A stretch of DNA of 5,997 bases, taken from positions 1-5,997 of the forward strand of contig NZ_JAHOEA010000099.1 in NCBI RefSeq assembly GCF_019127135.1, read 5' to 3'. How positions within the stretch are numbered: position 1 is the first letter of the stretch; each line of letters begins with the position of its first letter. Below the pieces are notes generated by a model. That model was not told where the DNA came from, made no database searches, and was given only the letters and a program-made list of their open reading frames with translations. Below, piece after piece: positions 5,375 to 5,997 of the stretch. The stretch is from Segatella copri (lineage in GTDB: Bacteria > Bacteroidota > Bacteroidia > Bacteroidales > Bacteroidaceae). The position numbers and the translations under genes were made by a program.

Positions 5375-5856
5375 CAATAATTTACATTAAAATTCTGCTT
5401 AAATTTGGTTTTATCGAAGAAAACTATACCACAATCAACCAAATTAAAGGTCAAAACCGTACGATTATCAGTTACAAGTCGAAGCCATACTTTCCTATAT
5501 TCTGCATCGAGATTGATGTCTGTAACTACTAAAACCGTATCATCAGACACATTCCAGAGAAACTGCTGGAAATCCTCTCTCTTTAGCAGGGAAGATGCAG
5601 AGAGTTCTACTACATTAGGATAAACAGTTCTGATGCGGAAGAGAAGACGTTTCTGTTTGGAGGCATCTTGGGGATAGGAGGAGGAGATTTCAGAATGAGT
5701 CTGACAATAGATTCTGAGAAATCCCTTTTCGTTAACCACCTTGCGCAGGAAAGAATAGGCTGTAGGTGATTGTACTCCGAATCCTCGGGTACGAGGCATC
5801 CGTAGCATACGCTGACCGAAATTAGCAAACTCCTTTTTAATTCTTTTCCTATTCAT
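5374..5856 (-). CDS. Hypothetical protein, shortened methyltransferase-like
   Basis: This 160-residue protein has no signal peptide or membrane helix. The N-terminus is basic, then GFGVQSPTAYSFLRKV (residues 25-40) and, near the end, VLTFNLVDCGIVFFDK (134-149) plus a KQNFNVNY tail. From memory, this start and end pattern belongs to a Bacteroidetes family annotated as class I SAM-dependent methyltransferases of roughly 200 residues or more, with forms such as G(F/H)G(V/I)(Q/H)SP near the start. Between them, residues 45-100 show no glycine-rich motif I (GxGxG-like), so the SAM-binding site appears lost or strongly changed. It may therefore be a degenerate or repurposed member. The ATG at 5856 lies only 4 bases from a perfect -7 box, so the transcript may be leaderless or translation may begin at M17 or M20. 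It is transcribed in the same direction as the DUF2795 gene but probably separately. Confidence 0.75.
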   Translation of the reverse strand: MNRKRIKKEFANFGQRMLRMPRTRGFGVQSPTAYSFLRKVVNEKGFLRIYCQTHSEISSSYPQDASKQKRLLFRIRTVYPNVVELSASSLLKREDFQQFLWNVSDDTVLVVTDINLDAEYRKVWLRLVTDNRTVLTFNLVDCGIVFFDKTKFKQNFNVNY

Positions 5857-5860
5857 GCTA

Positions 5861-5868
5861 CAAAGATA
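5861..5868 (-). promoter_or_regulatory. -7 box directly at start of methyltransferase-like gene
   Basis: The minus strand reads TATCTTTG, a perfect TAnnTTTG match, ending four bases before the ATG at 5856. No clear TTTG is visible at the -33 distance. If active, transcription would begin at or within the annotated start codon. Confidence 0.5.
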
Positions 5869-5874
5869 ATAAAA

Positions 5875-5932
5875 ATCTGCGAAATTCCAGACCGAACAGG
5901 TCTAAAATCTGTGAGCATCTGTGAAATCTGTG
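5875..5932. repeat. Short ATCTGTG repeats
   Basis: ATCTGTG occurs at 5907-5913, 5917-5923 and 5926-5932, nearly tandem with periods of 10 and 9 bases. A variant ATCTGCG is at 5875-5881. A small inverted repeat AGACC/GGTCT (5889-5893 and 5899-5903) lies between. Repeats of this style are familiar from Bacteroidales intergenic DNA; the function is unknown. Confidence 0.55.
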
Positions 5933-5935
5933 GGA

Positions 5936-5975
5936 AAAACAAAAAAGCCTCAGAAATCTTTCGAAATCCGAGGCT
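5936..5975 (-). terminator. Intrinsic terminator of a gene beyond the right edge
   Basis: AGCCTC (5946-5951) and GAGGCT (5970-5975) form the stem. Read on the minus strand it is followed by TTTTTTGTTTTT, a good T-tract. It must serve a minus-strand gene lying to the right of the window. A minus-strand TAG at 5994-5996 could be that gene's stop. Confidence 0.75.
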
Positions 5976-5997
5976 CTTGATAAAAGAAGGCGGCTAC

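Noticed and set aside
5405..5828. Overlapping frames in the methyltransferase-like gene (5405-5623 plus, 5610-5828 minus)
   Set aside because: They overlap a longer frame with a family-like N- and C-terminus and show no features of their own.
5875..5932. CRISPR array from the ATCTGTG repeats
   Set aside because: The repeat units are only 7 bases with 2-3 base spacers, far from CRISPR repeat and spacer sizes, and no cas gene is present.
5976..5997. A tRNA or tRNA 3' end at the right edge as integration site
   Set aside because: The final bases show no acceptor stem or CCA arrangement on either strand, and the segment is too short to judge.

Overview
The window reads as DNA from a Bacteroidales bacterium, most likely Prevotella/Segatella or a close relative. 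It is AT-rich and lacks clear Shine-Dalgarno sites. Several promoters have the Bacteroidetes -7 form TAnnTTTG, in two cases with a -33 TTTG-like box 19 bases upstream. The recognisable genes (a CfxA-type beta-lactamase, a Bacteroidetes tyrosine integrase, a DUF2795 protein) point the same way.

Left part (1-2635): a structured leader precedes cfxA, an intact class A beta-lactamase that is a divergent member of its family. It is followed by an IS4-family insertion sequence (about 1224-2635). The transposase keeps its DDE residues and the Y-(2)-R-(3)-E-(6)-K signature, but loses frame immediately after that signature through an apparent one-base loss near 2251, so the IS is probably dead. Middle (2657-3307): two small co-directional genes of uncertain function are 3 bases apart. 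One is an acidic protein with a CxxC motif and a possible DUF1281-like C-terminus; the other is a two-helix membrane peptide. A 13-bp perfect hairpin at 3341-3376 separates this plus-strand block from the convergent minus-strand genes.

Right part (3359-5997): a complete tyrosine recombinase with all catalytic residues (minus strand) is followed by a 326-base gene-free stretch. Next come a DUF2795 gene with a near-ideal promoter and terminator, and a 160-residue protein resembling a shortened Bacteroidetes methyltransferase-like family. The last bases carry a terminator serving a minus-strand gene beyond the window, and short ATCTGTG repeats.

Interpretation (inference): cfxA, the IS, the small gene pair and the integrase look like one end of a mobilizable or integrative element carrying beta-lactam resistance, comparable in concept to Tn4555. 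The DUF2795 and methyltransferase-like genes look like host chromosome. The junction probably lies between the integrase start (4732) and the DUF2795 terminator (4978), but no attachment site could be proved. I did not find a clearly new defence or metabolic system. The most interesting signals are the nested inverted repeats in the cfxA leader, a possible read-through-protection hairpin at the transposase start, promoter boxes overlapping annotated starts, and the uncharacterised gene pair.
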